Positions 37,818 to 45,787 of a DNA stretch of 64,000 bases are shown here, in pieces (positions within the stretch are counted from its first letter, which is position 1; each line of letters opens with the position of its first letter). The notes beneath the pieces are model-generated. The model searched no databases. It saw only the letters and a list, made by a program, of their open reading frames with translations, and was not told the DNA's origin. The position numbers and the translations under genes are program-made. Location of the stretch: NCBI GenBank assembly GCA_963677085.2, contig CAXXFH010000003.1, positions 434,001 through 498,000 of the forward strand. Reading direction: 5' to 3'. The stretch is from G963677085 sp963677085. GTDB taxonomy: Bacteria > Planctomycetota > Planctomycetia > Pirellulales > Thermoguttaceae.

Positions 37818-39563
37818 ATGGAATTCATCGATTGGGTTATGATCGGCGGGTATTTCGCCTTGTTGTTCGGTTTGGTCTGGTGGGTGGTCCGTCAGAACAA
37901 GGATACGGCCGACGATTACTTCCTGGCCGGACGCAACCTGAGCTGGTTCATCGTCGGGGCGTCGATCTTTGCTTCGAATATCGGCTCCGAACACCTCGTT
38001 GGTTTGGCGGGATCGGGCGCTACCGACGGGGTTGCCATGGCCCACTACGAACTGCACGCTTGGTGCCTGCTGGTGCTCGGGTGGATGCTGGTGCCGTTCT
38101 ACATGCGCTCGAAGGTCTTCACGATGCCGGAGTTCCTCGAACGCCGATTCAGTCCTGCGAACCGCTCGGTACTTTCCGTGATATCGTTGGTGGCCTACGT
38201 CGTTACAAAAATCGCCGTGGGAATTTTCGCCGGAGGAGTGGTCTTCTCGGTCCTGTTGCCAGAGATGCACCTTGGTCCGCTCGATAGCTTTTGGCTTGGC
38301 TCGATTTTGGTGATCGTGCTGACCGGTGCCTACACCGTCCTAGGCGGCTTGCGCGCGGTGGCCTACACCGAGGCCTTGCAGACGATCGTCCTTGTCGTGG
38401 GCTCGATTCTGGTAACCTATTTCGGACTGCACGCCCTCGGCGGCTGGGGAGAATTGCGCGCGATTGCCGGCTCCGAGATGTTCAATCTCTGGAAGCCGAT
38501 CGTTCCAGCGGGTGTGGAGGCCACCTGGGCCCCGGTGAAAGAGTCTGGGCGGATGGCCTGGTACTTCAATGACAATTATCCCTGGCTAAGCATGCTCTTC
38601 TGTGCGCCGGTCATTGGCTTGTGGTACTGGTGTACCGACCAATACATCGTGCAGCGGACACTCGGTTCGCCGAACGAAACAGAAGCCCGGCGCGGCGCCA
38701 TCTTCGCTGCCATGCTAAAACTTCTGCCAGTATTCATCTTCATCATCCCGGGCATGATCTGCTTCGCCTTGGCGCAAAGCGGCCGCGTTGAGGCCATCGA
38801 ACAGGTCTTGCTCGACGAGAACGGTCACGTCATCCGTGACGAGGCCCAAAAGGCCTTTCCGCTGTTGGTCGCCTCGGTGCTTCCGCCGGGTATTCGTGGG
38901 ATTGTCGTGGCCGGACTACTGGCTGCGCTGATGAGTTCGCTGGCCGGCGTGTTCAACGCGTCGGCGACGCTCTTCACGATGGACTTCTATTCCCGATTGC
39001 GACCAAATACCTCGCAGCGGCAATTGGTGTGGATCGGACGCATCGCCACGACGGTGATGGTCTTGATCGGGCTGGCCTGGATTCCCGTGATCCAGGGCGG
39101 CAAGGGACTTTACGATTATCTTCAAGGCGTTCAGGCATATCTCGCACCGCCAATTTTCGTGGTGTTCTTCCTGGGCGTGGCCTGGAAACGGCTCAACGGA
39201 GCCGGCTGCCTGGCCGCCCTGGTCGTCGGATTCATCATGGGCCTGTTCCGGCTGGCAATCGACACGCCGGTCAAATTGCTCGACAACTTCCAGTATGCCG
39301 AAGGATCCTTCTTGTGGATCGTCAACAACATGTTTTTCCAGTACTACAGCATCGTGATTCTCGTCGTTTGCGCGATCGTGATGGTTGTGGTCAGCTATTT
39401 AACGAAAGCCCCGGACGCAGAGCAGATTTCCGGATTGACCTATGGAACGCTCACGCAAGAGCAGCGGCTCGCCTCACGTAGCAGTTGGGGCTGGCGCGAC
39501 ATCGCGGCCTCGGCGGCGGTGATACTCGCAATCTTCATTGCCTACTTGTATTTCCGCGGTTGA
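37818..39563 (+). CDS. Sodium:solute symporter (SSS family), likely arabinose uptake
   Basis: 581 residues with about 14 predicted membrane helices, the usual size for SGLT-like SSS transporters. Family hallmarks: 'DDYFLAGRNLSWFIVGASIFASNIGSEHLVGLAGSG' in helices 1-2 (sodium site) and TGAYTVLGGLRAVAYTEALQ. Later come 'WYWCTDQYIVQRTLGSPNETEARRG' and the long 'GLLAALMSSLAGVFNASATLFTMDFY' helix. AAAGGTGAG sits eight bases upstream of the ATG. Its place after araBDA on the same strand argues for arabinose or another pentose as substrate (inference). Confidence 0.9.
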   Translation: MEFIDWVMIGGYFALLFGLVWWVVRQNKDTADDYFLAGRNLSWFIVGASIFASNIGSEHLVGLAGSGATDGVAMAHYELHAWCLLVLGWMLVPFYMRSKVFTMPEFLERRFSPANRSVLSVISLVAYVVTKIAVGIFAGGVVFSVLLPEMHLGPLDSFWLGSILVIVLTGAYTVLGGLRAVAYTEALQTIVLVVGSILVTYFGLHALGGWGELRAIAGSEMFNLWKPIVPAGVEATWAPVKESGRMAWYFNDNYPWLSMLFCAPVIGLWYWCTDQYIVQRTLGSPNETEARRGAIFAAMLKLLPVFIFIIPGMICFALAQSGRVEAIEQVLLDENGHVIRDEAQKAFPLLVASVLPPGIRGIVVAGLLAALMSSLAGVFNASATLFTMDFYSRLRPNTSQRQLVWIGRIATTVMVLIGLAWIPVIQGGKGLYDYLQGVQAYLAPPIFVVFFLGVAWKRLNGAGCLAALVVGFIMGLFRLAIDTPVKLLDNFQYAEGSFLWIVNNMFFQYYSIVILVVCAIVMVVVSYLTKAPDAEQISGLTYGTLTQEQRLASRSSWGWRDIAASAAVILAIFIAYLYFRG

Positions 39564-39719
39564 TTTCGAGTGATCCATGGGAGCGGGTTTCTGTTGTCAA
39601 TGCGATAGCACCCGTGTGGTTGGCCGCCCGGTTGCCTTGGTGCTGTAGCACCGGTTTGGGATGAATACTGGGGGCAATGTGGCTGTTGGGCCAGCGAACT
39701 CGCACAACTGAGGGCCGCT

Positions 39720-39960
39720 TGGACTGCTTTGATCGCGGGCATTTCTGTGCAAGCCTGAGGCGCGAATATGTCTGGGCATACTTTTTGTGCCAATCGCGAA
39801 GGCTCCTCGTGCTGACGCCGACAGCCCGGGCGGCCGCCGCGAAGGTGTATTTCTCTTCGACGACCAGCCGCACCGCCTCGCGTTTGAAATCATCCAAAAA
39901 CCGTCGCCGACAGGGATGAACCGCTTGTTGCCGACCCAAGGAACTCTTCATTTTTTCCAT
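39720..39960 (-). pseudogene. IS3-family OrfA fragment
   Basis: The N-terminal 60 residues are an IS3 OrfA helix-turn-helix: 'RRRFLDDFKREAVRLVVEEKYTFAAAARAVGVSTRSLRDW'. After 'KYAQTYSRLRLAQ' the frame degenerates and continues only in pieces. No OrfB (DDE integrase) is present on either side. The region 39960-40250 on the minus strand looks like the rest of the relic but holds no complete gene. Confidence 0.7.
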
Positions 39961-40574
39961 CGCAAACTCCTGTGCGGGGAATCATTATCCCACCCCCGCC
40001 AGGAATCCGCCAGTCCTGGGCCGCCGCAGGCGAGTCTGGTTCGAGAAGAACGGATTTCCACCACTCCGGCTGGAGGTTTCGCTGGCGTTCTTCAATGCCG
40101 AACACCGCCGGCTGCTTGGTCCGGCAGCCCCGAGCGTCGAGAGTCGCATGGAGACAATCCAGTTCCAGTGGCAACTAAATTGCTGCAGAATGGCTTGGTG
40201 CGTGTGAGCGTGCCAACCAACAAGGAGACAGTCGATCTTCATTATTGTCCCTTGCCGATCAGGGGAATTCGCCGGATGACAGCCCTCCTGGGCAATCGGT
40301 AAGATCGGTCGGCGAATATTCCGACGGGCACACCCTTTTCATGGAAAAAACACCCTTTTCGACCGTTATAGGTCGACGTCGACCACGATCTCAATACCCA
40401 TCAGGGGGACAGGAAAGCCCCGAGGCATCCCGGCGTTGTGGTCGGATCGTTAAGAGGAACAGCCACCCCACTTGCGTGATGGTATCGTGACGGCGTACAC
40501 TCATGCATGCGGATCGGTCGGCAATTGTAAGCCGAACGGCGTCAATACAGGTAATTACTAGGGGAAACGTACAA

Positions 40575-40772
40575 ATGGCGGAAGGCACTATCAAGAGGCT
40601 GACGGACAGGGGCTTCGGATTTATCAGCACTGGGGGCGAAAAAGACCTGTTTTTCCACTCATCGAGCCTCGAAGGTGTCAGTTTTGACGACCTGCATGAA
40701 GGTCAGAAGGTGTCGTACACGGAAGGCCGGGGTCCCAAGGGCCCGTGTGCCGAGAACGTCAAGCCGGTATAG
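40575..40772 (+). CDS. Cold-shock domain protein
   Basis: A 65-residue single cold-shock domain. RNP1 is DRGFGFIS and RNP2 is DLFFHSS, the two nucleic-acid binding motifs of CspA-like proteins; the C-terminal GPCAENVKPV closes the beta-barrel. It should bind single-stranded RNA or DNA and act as an RNA chaperone. GGGGA lies nine bases before the ATG. The roughly 170 bases upstream with no ORF may include a long 5' leader, as common for this family, but I see no specific structure. Confidence 0.95.
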   Translation: MAEGTIKRLTDRGFGFISTGGEKDLFFHSSSLEGVSFDDLHEGQKVSYTEGRGPKGPCAENVKPV

Positions 40773-41227
40773 TCCTGCCGGGACTTGCCATGGGTCGTCG
40801 GCCCGGGGCCTTGAACTAGGCCCTGTCCGACGATCATTTTGAAGAAGTCGGCCGCATCGCCCAGACCAAATATAACCAAGGCCGCCCCGACATCGTGGTT
40901 GGCGGTTCTCGTGTCTGGACGGTGGCCATGAACTTCGATTCGGGCGACGCGCCTCTCGTCGTTTTGTGCCCCAGATAAAAAAGATGGGGCATGGTGACCA
41001 CGAACTCTTTCGCTTGCGGGGGCGACGAATCGCTGATAATAGACGAACGCTTGGTCGTCATCTCCCATGAATTCACGGATGTTGCCCGAAGCCCGTTCGA
41101 TGAACACCGACTGTCATCGGTGATCTCTCTTCCGTGCATCGGCACCGAGTAGAGCGACTCGGTGTTCGTCACGATGGTGTATGGTGTGCGATCTGCCATA
41201 ACATAGATGAGCCGACCAGTCGCGACT
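40773..41227. other. Gap without a supported gene
   Basis: ORFs exist on both strands here (for example 41199-40834 and 41107-40703 on the minus strand). None has a ribosome-binding site, domain motif or consistent codon pattern, and they overlap each other. I call no gene. Confidence 0.5.
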
Positions 41228-41719
41228 CTAGTGTTGTTGTGTAGACAGGTCGCTAATCACGAACTTTTTCACGAGATTCGGTTTGAAGATCTCGTCGGAC
41301 ACGGCACGAAGGCTTCCCTTGATTAGCGATACATTGGGATCACTGAGGTCTTCCCAACTTGCGTTACGGCAAACGCGGATCAACTCGTCATTGAATTCGT
41401 CGTGCCGCTCTTCCAGCAGCTTCTCAAAAAGCGGTTGGTCGTCTGGCAATACCAAGGCATCGAGGGTGAACTCCAGACACATCCCGGCCTCGAAGACCGG
41501 AATTTCGCGATCTTGGTAGGGCATGCTCAGCGTAACCCGATATTTGCCAATCGGCACCTCGACAAGCTCGCCCGACATACGACGGGCCCAAGCCTCGTCG
41601 TCGAAGCCAGCCGATTCTCGGGCGCAGCCGCACAGCCCGAGAGCGAGAAACAGTAGCCCCCCGAATAACCAAAGGGGCCGATCGTGTTGGCTGTGGGGCG
41701 ATTCGTGCTGCATATTCAT
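41228..41719 (-). CDS. FliL-like lipoprotein
   Basis: 163 residues. A hydrophobic segment at 17-30 ends in the lipobox LGLCGC. The mature part, residues 50-160, is a small domain paralogous to the protein encoded at 42277: 'GKYRVTLSM...EFTLDALV', then FNDELIRVCRNASWEDLSDPNVSLIKGSL and a final strand. This layout (strand pair, helix ending RDEII..VR, DL.DP) is that of FliL/FliL-like periplasmic domains. No flagellar gene is nearby, so a role in motility cannot be assumed. Confidence 0.6.
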   Translation of the reverse strand: MNMQHESPHSQHDRPLWLFGGLLFLALGLCGCARESAGFDDEAWARRMSGELVEVPIGKYRVTLSMPYQDREIPVFEAGMCLEFTLDALVLPDDQPLFEKLLEERHDEFNDELIRVCRNASWEDLSDPNVSLIKGSLRAVSDEIFKPNLVKKFVISDLSTQQH

Positions 41720-41727
41720 TGCCTGGC

Positions 41728-41804
41728 GACGCCTGCTTAGCTCAGCGGCGGAAGGCGACCAACGGAAGCCTGGATTCCAGGACTTCGGTTTCGATCCAGC
41801 CGAG
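41728..41804 (+). repeat. Structured dispersed repeat, copy 3
   Basis: GACGCCTGC, GCGGAAGGCGACCAACGG, AGCCTGGATTCCAGG and ACTTCGGTTTCGATC blocks match copy 2 in order. It sits directly upstream of the divergent FliL-like gene. Confidence 0.6.
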
Positions 41805-42179
41805 CCGTTTAGGTTCAGGCATCAAGAAACGGTCGTTCAAATCGTTGCGACAGTATTTACCATTACCACCAACATTCACAAAACATCGAACCGGTCAGTC
41901 GGTTCTCCCGTTTACGTTGTCGGTGTAGCAGTCAGTCGGAGCAAAAAAAACTAATCTTTACTGTGAAGGGCGAAGCTTTGCCACCCGTAGCCGTCTGGCT
42001 GCCCAATACCAAAGGTCGTTGGCGACGGGGCACTGCGATGAGTTGCACCGCACTCTTGGGAAAGTCTACGATAGTCTCGGCCAAGTAGACGAGAACATAT
42101 CGGGGTACTCGACCAATCTAAGATGGCGGACGAGACTGATTGGGTAGATTACCGGGAATTTACCGAAAAAACCATTGTT

Positions 42180-42256
42180 GACGCCTGCCTGATCAACGAA
42201 CGAAAGGTGATCATATGGCGTCGCCGGTTCCAGTGCTTCGTTTCCAGAAGCGATCA
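42180..42256 (+). repeat. Structured dispersed repeat, copy 4 (divergent)
   Basis: GACGCCTGC, AACGAAAGGTGATCA, GTTCCAGTGCTTCGTTTCCAGAAGCGATCA align with copy 2 with many substitutions; the 3' GAAGCGATCA is identical. It lies 20 bases upstream of the second FliL-like gene. Confidence 0.5.
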
Positions 42257-42276
42257 ACTTCAAATACAGACATCAG

Positions 42277-42885
42277 ATGAGCACCTTCAGCACCGACAAC
42301 CCGATCTCTTTTTCGCCTCTAACAGAGACAAACCGGCAAGGGCAGTTGCCAAGTAGAAAACCTGCAACATCCACCGCTGGCTTGATACGCAATCGTTTCA
42401 GGCCACTCCGCGAGAAACGTTGCGATATTCACGCAATCTACGGCCTTCTTCTCATGATGAGTGCGTGCCTGCTGAACATCGGGTGTGGTAACGATGCCGA
42501 CGACGTACCGGAGGCAAACACGAAGTCTCATCAACAGAGCGCACGTGCCAAGACCACCAGGCCTTCCGATGAAAAAGTCAACCTGGGCGAGTTCACCATT
42601 ACCGTGCCTCAAGTGGACCTGGGCACCACGATTGTTCTCGAATTCGAACTTTTCGCAAAGATTAAGGGCAGCGATGCCGGGAAGTTCGAGGCCGTCATGC
42701 CCCGGGTAGAGCATCGACTCCGCGACGAAATCATCATCGCGGTGCGCGGTGTCGACCGTAAGGATCTCTGGGATCCCGACTTGCGCCAACTCCGCCAAGT
42801 AATCCTGGATGCCGCCAATCGGGTGCTCAAAGTCGTGCAACTCCAGTCCATTGGACTGAACCGGTTCGAGTTTTTTGAACGATAG
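42277..42885 (+). CDS. FliL-like lipoprotein, paralogue of the gene at 41228
   Basis: 202 residues as read from 42277. A hydrophobic segment (about 52-67) ends in a lipobox LNIGC, so translation may start later, at an internal ATG near the hydrophobic segment. The mature domain (95-200) has 'LGEFTITVPQVDLGTTIVLEFELFAKIK', 'HRLRDEIIIAVRGVDRKDLWDPDLRQLRQVILDAANRVL' and a terminal strand, close to FliL. Together with 41228 it makes a divergent, paralogous pair separated by about 550 bases that carry two repeat copies. Confidence 0.65.
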   Translation: MSTFSTDNPISFSPLTETNRQGQLPSRKPATSTAGLIRNRFRPLREKRCDIHAIYGLLLMMSACLLNIGCGNDADDVPEANTKSHQQSARAKTTRPSDEKVNLGEFTITVPQVDLGTTIVLEFELFAKIKGSDAGKFEAVMPRVEHRLRDEIIIAVRGVDRKDLWDPDLRQLRQVILDAANRVLKVVQLQSIGLNRFEFFER

Positions 42886-43189
42886 GCAAACATCGTCATG
42901 CGCGAGGGTTCTACAACCCAAATCGCGTGCAGGCACCGACATTCAAGGCAAAGCAGACGAAAGTGGCCACGACCGGTTGGGCACAGCCTCGCCTCTTGCT
43001 GCCGAGGTGGCCGAAGGGCGGCAAAGCCATATGACCACACCGCGGTTGTTCGCGGCCACAATCCACGTCACCGCGCCTCACCCCCTCGGGGGGATGTGGT
43101 CCGCTGTCGCGTTTACCTTCCGGGAAACCAAAGAAGTCTTCTCAGGGTCTTGCCGGAAGCATCCGATTAGAGTATCTTGTGAGCTTTCT

Positions 43190-43262
43190 TCCCCGATAGC
43201 TCAGTTGGTAGAGCAAGCGGCTGTTAACCGCTTTGTCCAAGGTTCGAGTCCTTGTCGGGGAG
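43190..43262 (+). tRNA. tRNA-Asn (GTT)
   Basis: A full cloverleaf: acceptor TCCCCGA / TCGGGGA with G discriminator, D-arm TAGCTCAGTTGGTAGAGCA, anticodon stem AGCGG/CCGCT with loop CTGTTAA (anticodon GTT), T-arm CAAGGTTCGAGTCCTTG. CCA is not encoded. Its last 15 bases are part of the att core of the integrated element, which supplies the 3' end. Confidence 0.97.
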
Positions 43263-44490
43263 CCTGTGCGCTTGTACACTGCTGCAAACCCTCGTTTTTC
43301 TCGGTAAAAGCGGGGGTTTGTCGTTTCTTGTGCTCGGCATTGCCGCCATCTGCGGACGTTGCGCGCGTCGGATGGCGCGCGCCTTCCGCTGGAGTCGCAA
43401 CGGCTTGGGCGAAATGTTCCTCGGTGACATTGCGATAATGGCGATCTGCAATGCGTTCACAGTGACCCAGCCAGGTTGCCGCTACGTGGCCGGGGCACTG
43501 GTCCGCCAATTCGGTGGCTCGGGTCGCCCGTAGGTTCTGGAATAGCTTCGGCCAGGGCTTCAACCCGGCCTTTCGTATGATCCGCTTCAACTGCGTCCGG
43601 AGGTTAGCGTTGCAGTCCCGGTATCGCGTGATGACGAACTCGGTTCCCGGCTCGGCCTCTTCCCATACTTCTTCGAGGTACGGCCGCAACTCGGGAAAGA
43701 TCGGGACCACCCGCGATTCCCCCCCTTCGTGGTGCTCGGTCTTGGGGCTCCATACCGTCATGCGGCTCTTCTCCCAGTTGATTCCGTCCAATCTCAAGGC
43801 GAGGTGTTCGCTTGGGCACCGGAGTCCCCCAAACCTGCTCAGGGCGAAGAGAAGCCTCCATTGGGCGTCGGGGCAGGCGTCCAATACCGCCTGAGCTTCC
43901 TCCCTTGTGACGAAGTAGAACCGGCTTTCGTTCGGCTGGACTGCCGACTTGACATCTGCGAAGGGGTTGCTGGCGATCAGTTGCCGGCGTACCGCTGCAT
44001 GGAAAAACTGTTTGGCCCGCCCGCACCGCCGTCGAACCGTGTTTTCCGCCAAGGGCTTGCCCAGTAAGAAAAGGCGGAAGTCGTCGGCATCTGCCGGGGT
44101 GATGTCGCGGAGAAGTTTGCCTTCGCCGAAATGGTCAAGAAGATCGCGCTGAACGCGCTGCAGGTGCTCGGTCGTCAGAGGTTTCACGTCGTGCCGACTC
44201 TCGATGTAATTTTTCAAGAACGGCCCGAGGATCGCCTTCTCCCTCGGCTTCGCCAGCCCCACCTTCGCCAGCTTGGCGTGTAGCTCGTCGCTGATCCGCC
44301 CCAGCCACCGGATTACATCGGCATCGATCGCCGCGCCATTCTGAGTGGCTGCTTCCAGCTTTGAAACATACGATCTGACCGTTTCGGCCAGTTGCCGCCG
44401 AAGCTTACCGAGGTATATCGTCCGACGCTTGCCGTCGATCTTGGTGATGACACGCTTGCTGCCATCCTCGCTTGTTGATAGAGATGCCAT
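43201..44490 (-). CDS. int: Tyrosine recombinase (integrase), C-terminus set by the att junction
   Basis: 429 residues in the integrated state. Residues 1-50 are an arm-type/AP2-like start (GSKRVITKIDGKRRTIYLGK). A SAM-like core-binding domain spans 85-185. The catalytic domain has R in FGGLRCPSEHLAL, LRATRAT (box II, with Asn where His is usual), the GH of WLGHCERIA, and the nucleophile Tyr in HYRNVTEEHF. The last 20 codons (APRQG onward) lie in the att core and in antisense tRNA-Asn. In the excised circle the same frame would run on into 51000-50789 and add a 70-residue tail, for a total of 484 residues. See the separate entry for the tail and the finding. Confidence 0.93.
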   Translation of the reverse strand: MASLSTSEDGSKRVITKIDGKRRTIYLGKLRRQLAETVRSYVSKLEAATQNGAAIDADVIRWLGRISDELHAKLAKVGLAKPREKAILGPFLKNYIESRHDVKPLTTEHLQRVQRDLLDHFGEGKLLRDITPADADDFRLFLLGKPLAENTVRRRCGRAKQFFHAAVRRQLIASNPFADVKSAVQPNESRFYFVTREEAQAVLDACPDAQWRLLFALSRFGGLRCPSEHLALRLDGINWEKSRMTVWSPKTEHHEGGESRVVPIFPELRPYLEEVWEEAEPGTEFVITRYRDCNANLRTQLKRIIRKAGLKPWPKLFQNLRATRATELADQCPGHVAATWLGHCERIADRHYRNVTEEHFAQAVATPAEGARHPTRATSADGGNAEHKKRQTPAFTEKNEGLQQCTSAQAPRQGLEPWTKRLTAACSTN

Positions 44491-44605
44491 AATCTCGCCT
44501 GCCTTTCCTCGATAGACGCCTGCGTGCCTGTTTGTGTGTGGTTCGATGGGCCCCGCCCGGTCGGGACGTGGGTGCCGTCGGCCGGGTGGGGCGATGTGCT
44601 GGGGG

Positions 44606-44932
44606 TCACCAGGCCGTCACGGCCTTACGACCTCGCAGAACTGTTTCGACTTGCTCTGGCGTGTCGCACTCACCGACCTGCTCTCGGCAGTACTCTCGAA
44701 GCTCTGGTATCGACACGCCCCAAATTTCTTTCATCCATTCGCCGGCCCGGACGATGTCCATCCGGTGAATACCGGTCTGGGCCGAGACGTGTTGCACTGA
44801 TTGGCCGCGGCCGAGGTGCGACAAGACCAGACGCCCGCGGGGACTCAGGTCGGTGATGTCCCGACGTCTCACCCGCAGGCTGCCGTGGGCCGCCTCGGTG
44901 TGCGTTCTCGGTTTCGTTCTGGTTGCGGTCAT
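44606..44932 (-). CDS. Small HTH-like protein of the element
   Basis: 108 residues from ATG 44932 (GGAGG seven bases upstream). Its start overlaps the stop of the upstream gene (ATGA). 'DLSPRGRLVLSHLGRGQSVQHVSAQTGIHRMDIVRAGEWM' looks like a helix-turn-helix of the resolvase/sigma-like kind: a helical segment, QSVQHVSAQTG as the turn, and a recognition helix. A regulator of the element is a reasonable guess. The longer open frame upstream (to 45229) is a shadow of the neighbouring gene. Confidence 0.6.
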   Translation of the reverse strand: MTATRTKPRTHTEAAHGSLRVRRRDITDLSPRGRLVLSHLGRGQSVQHVSAQTGIHRMDIVRAGEWMKEIWGVSIPELREYCREQVGECDTPEQVETVLRGRKAVTAW

Positions 44933-45408
44933 CGGTCCACCTCCTTTCCACGGAGATGTGGTGGGCGGCAAACCAAGGGGCCACGCTTGTGGGGTGGCAT
45001 GTGTTGGTGCAGCAAGGCAACCCGCTGCTGCTGGGCCGCCTCGATCAACACCTCTTGCTGGACCGCCGGGGCGACCGGTTTCACGTTGTCGGTCCACTTC
45101 ACCTTCGATAGGTCGATCGGGTCGGGGGCTGCCTCCTCGGCCGCCTTTTGACGTGCGAGGCATTTCCCGCAGACGGGGCCGTCCGGTGTGTGGACGAACT
45201 CGGCCGCCTCGTTTCGGCACCTTGGGCAAGGCACAGCCAGAGGTTGCGGGTGGTCGTCTGCCTGCGACCTTCGCCGTTCCCCGGGCTCCCTGCGTGAGAT
45301 ATTGCCCACGCTGCCGACGGACACGCCCGTCATCCTGGCGATTGCCCGATAGGCGACTCCTTCCTCCAACAACTGCCGAACGCGGTACTCGGTTTCGATC
45401 GCGATCAT
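44929..45408 (-). CDS. HTH plus zinc-ribbon protein
   Basis: 159 residues from ATG 45408. Residues 5-45 form a Hin-like helix-turn-helix (YRVRQLLEEGVAYRAIARMTGVSVGSVGNI). A zinc ribbon follows at 60-85: CPRC, twelve or so residues, then VCGKC. Residues 100-159 are helical and Gln-rich. It resembles the small transcription-factor-like proteins of phages and integrative elements. The stop overlaps the start of the next gene by four bases. Confidence 0.65.
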   Translation of the reverse strand: MIAIETEYRVRQLLEEGVAYRAIARMTGVSVGSVGNISRREPGERRRSQADDHPQPLAVPCPRCRNEAAEFVHTPDGPVCGKCLARQKAAEEAAPDPIDLSKVKWTDNVKPVAPAVQQEVLIEAAQQQRVALLHQHMPPHKRGPLVCRPPHLRGKEVDR

Positions 45409-45460
45409 GCGATTGTCCTCCCTCTGCGCGTCAGATCCATTTGTCCATGCGCAGAAAAAG

Positions 45461-45581
45461 ACCTCAAGCCCGGCTACTCGCTGCAAAGGCGACCAATGGT
45501 AACGCCTTGGTGCCCCTTGCTCCCCGCCAATGCGGATCGAAGCTTGGAATGCACGCGCAAGCAACCGGGCTTGAGGCCTGG
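45461..45581. repeat. 12-bp inverted repeat around a 97-bp spacer
   Basis: CCTCAAGCCCGG (45461-45472) and CCGGGCTTGAGG (45570-45581) form a long-range inverted repeat. The spacer contains AAAGGCGACCAATGG, which resembles a block of the dispersed repeats. It lies in the noncoding gap (45409-45787) upstream of the zinc-ribbon gene; apart from it I see nothing in that gap. Confidence 0.55.
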
Positions 45582-45787
45582 ATAACATCATCCGAAGAAC
45601 TCCACTGGTAGTTTATGCACTTCTGATTATCGGCATTTCGGGCATTTCGTCAATAGTCGCACACGGTGGTACACGTTGGCAACCTTCGAGAAGGCCCCTG
45701 GCGGGCCGTCTGTTGCGTTTTTTGGGCTGGACGATTCAACAGTCGCGTAGGGGTATTTCCTCGCTCGGACAGGGCTGTCACGTGGCC

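Noticed and set aside
40834..41199. A 121-residue ORF on the minus strand between the cold-shock gene and the lipoprotein
   Set aside because: Ser/Thr-rich, no ribosome-binding site, overlapped by an equally plausible frame; no domain motif.
37633..42256. Dispersed repeats as integron attC sites
   Set aside because: The units have paired arms, but I see no RYYYAAC/GTTRRRY ends, no integron integrase and no gene cassettes in one orientation.
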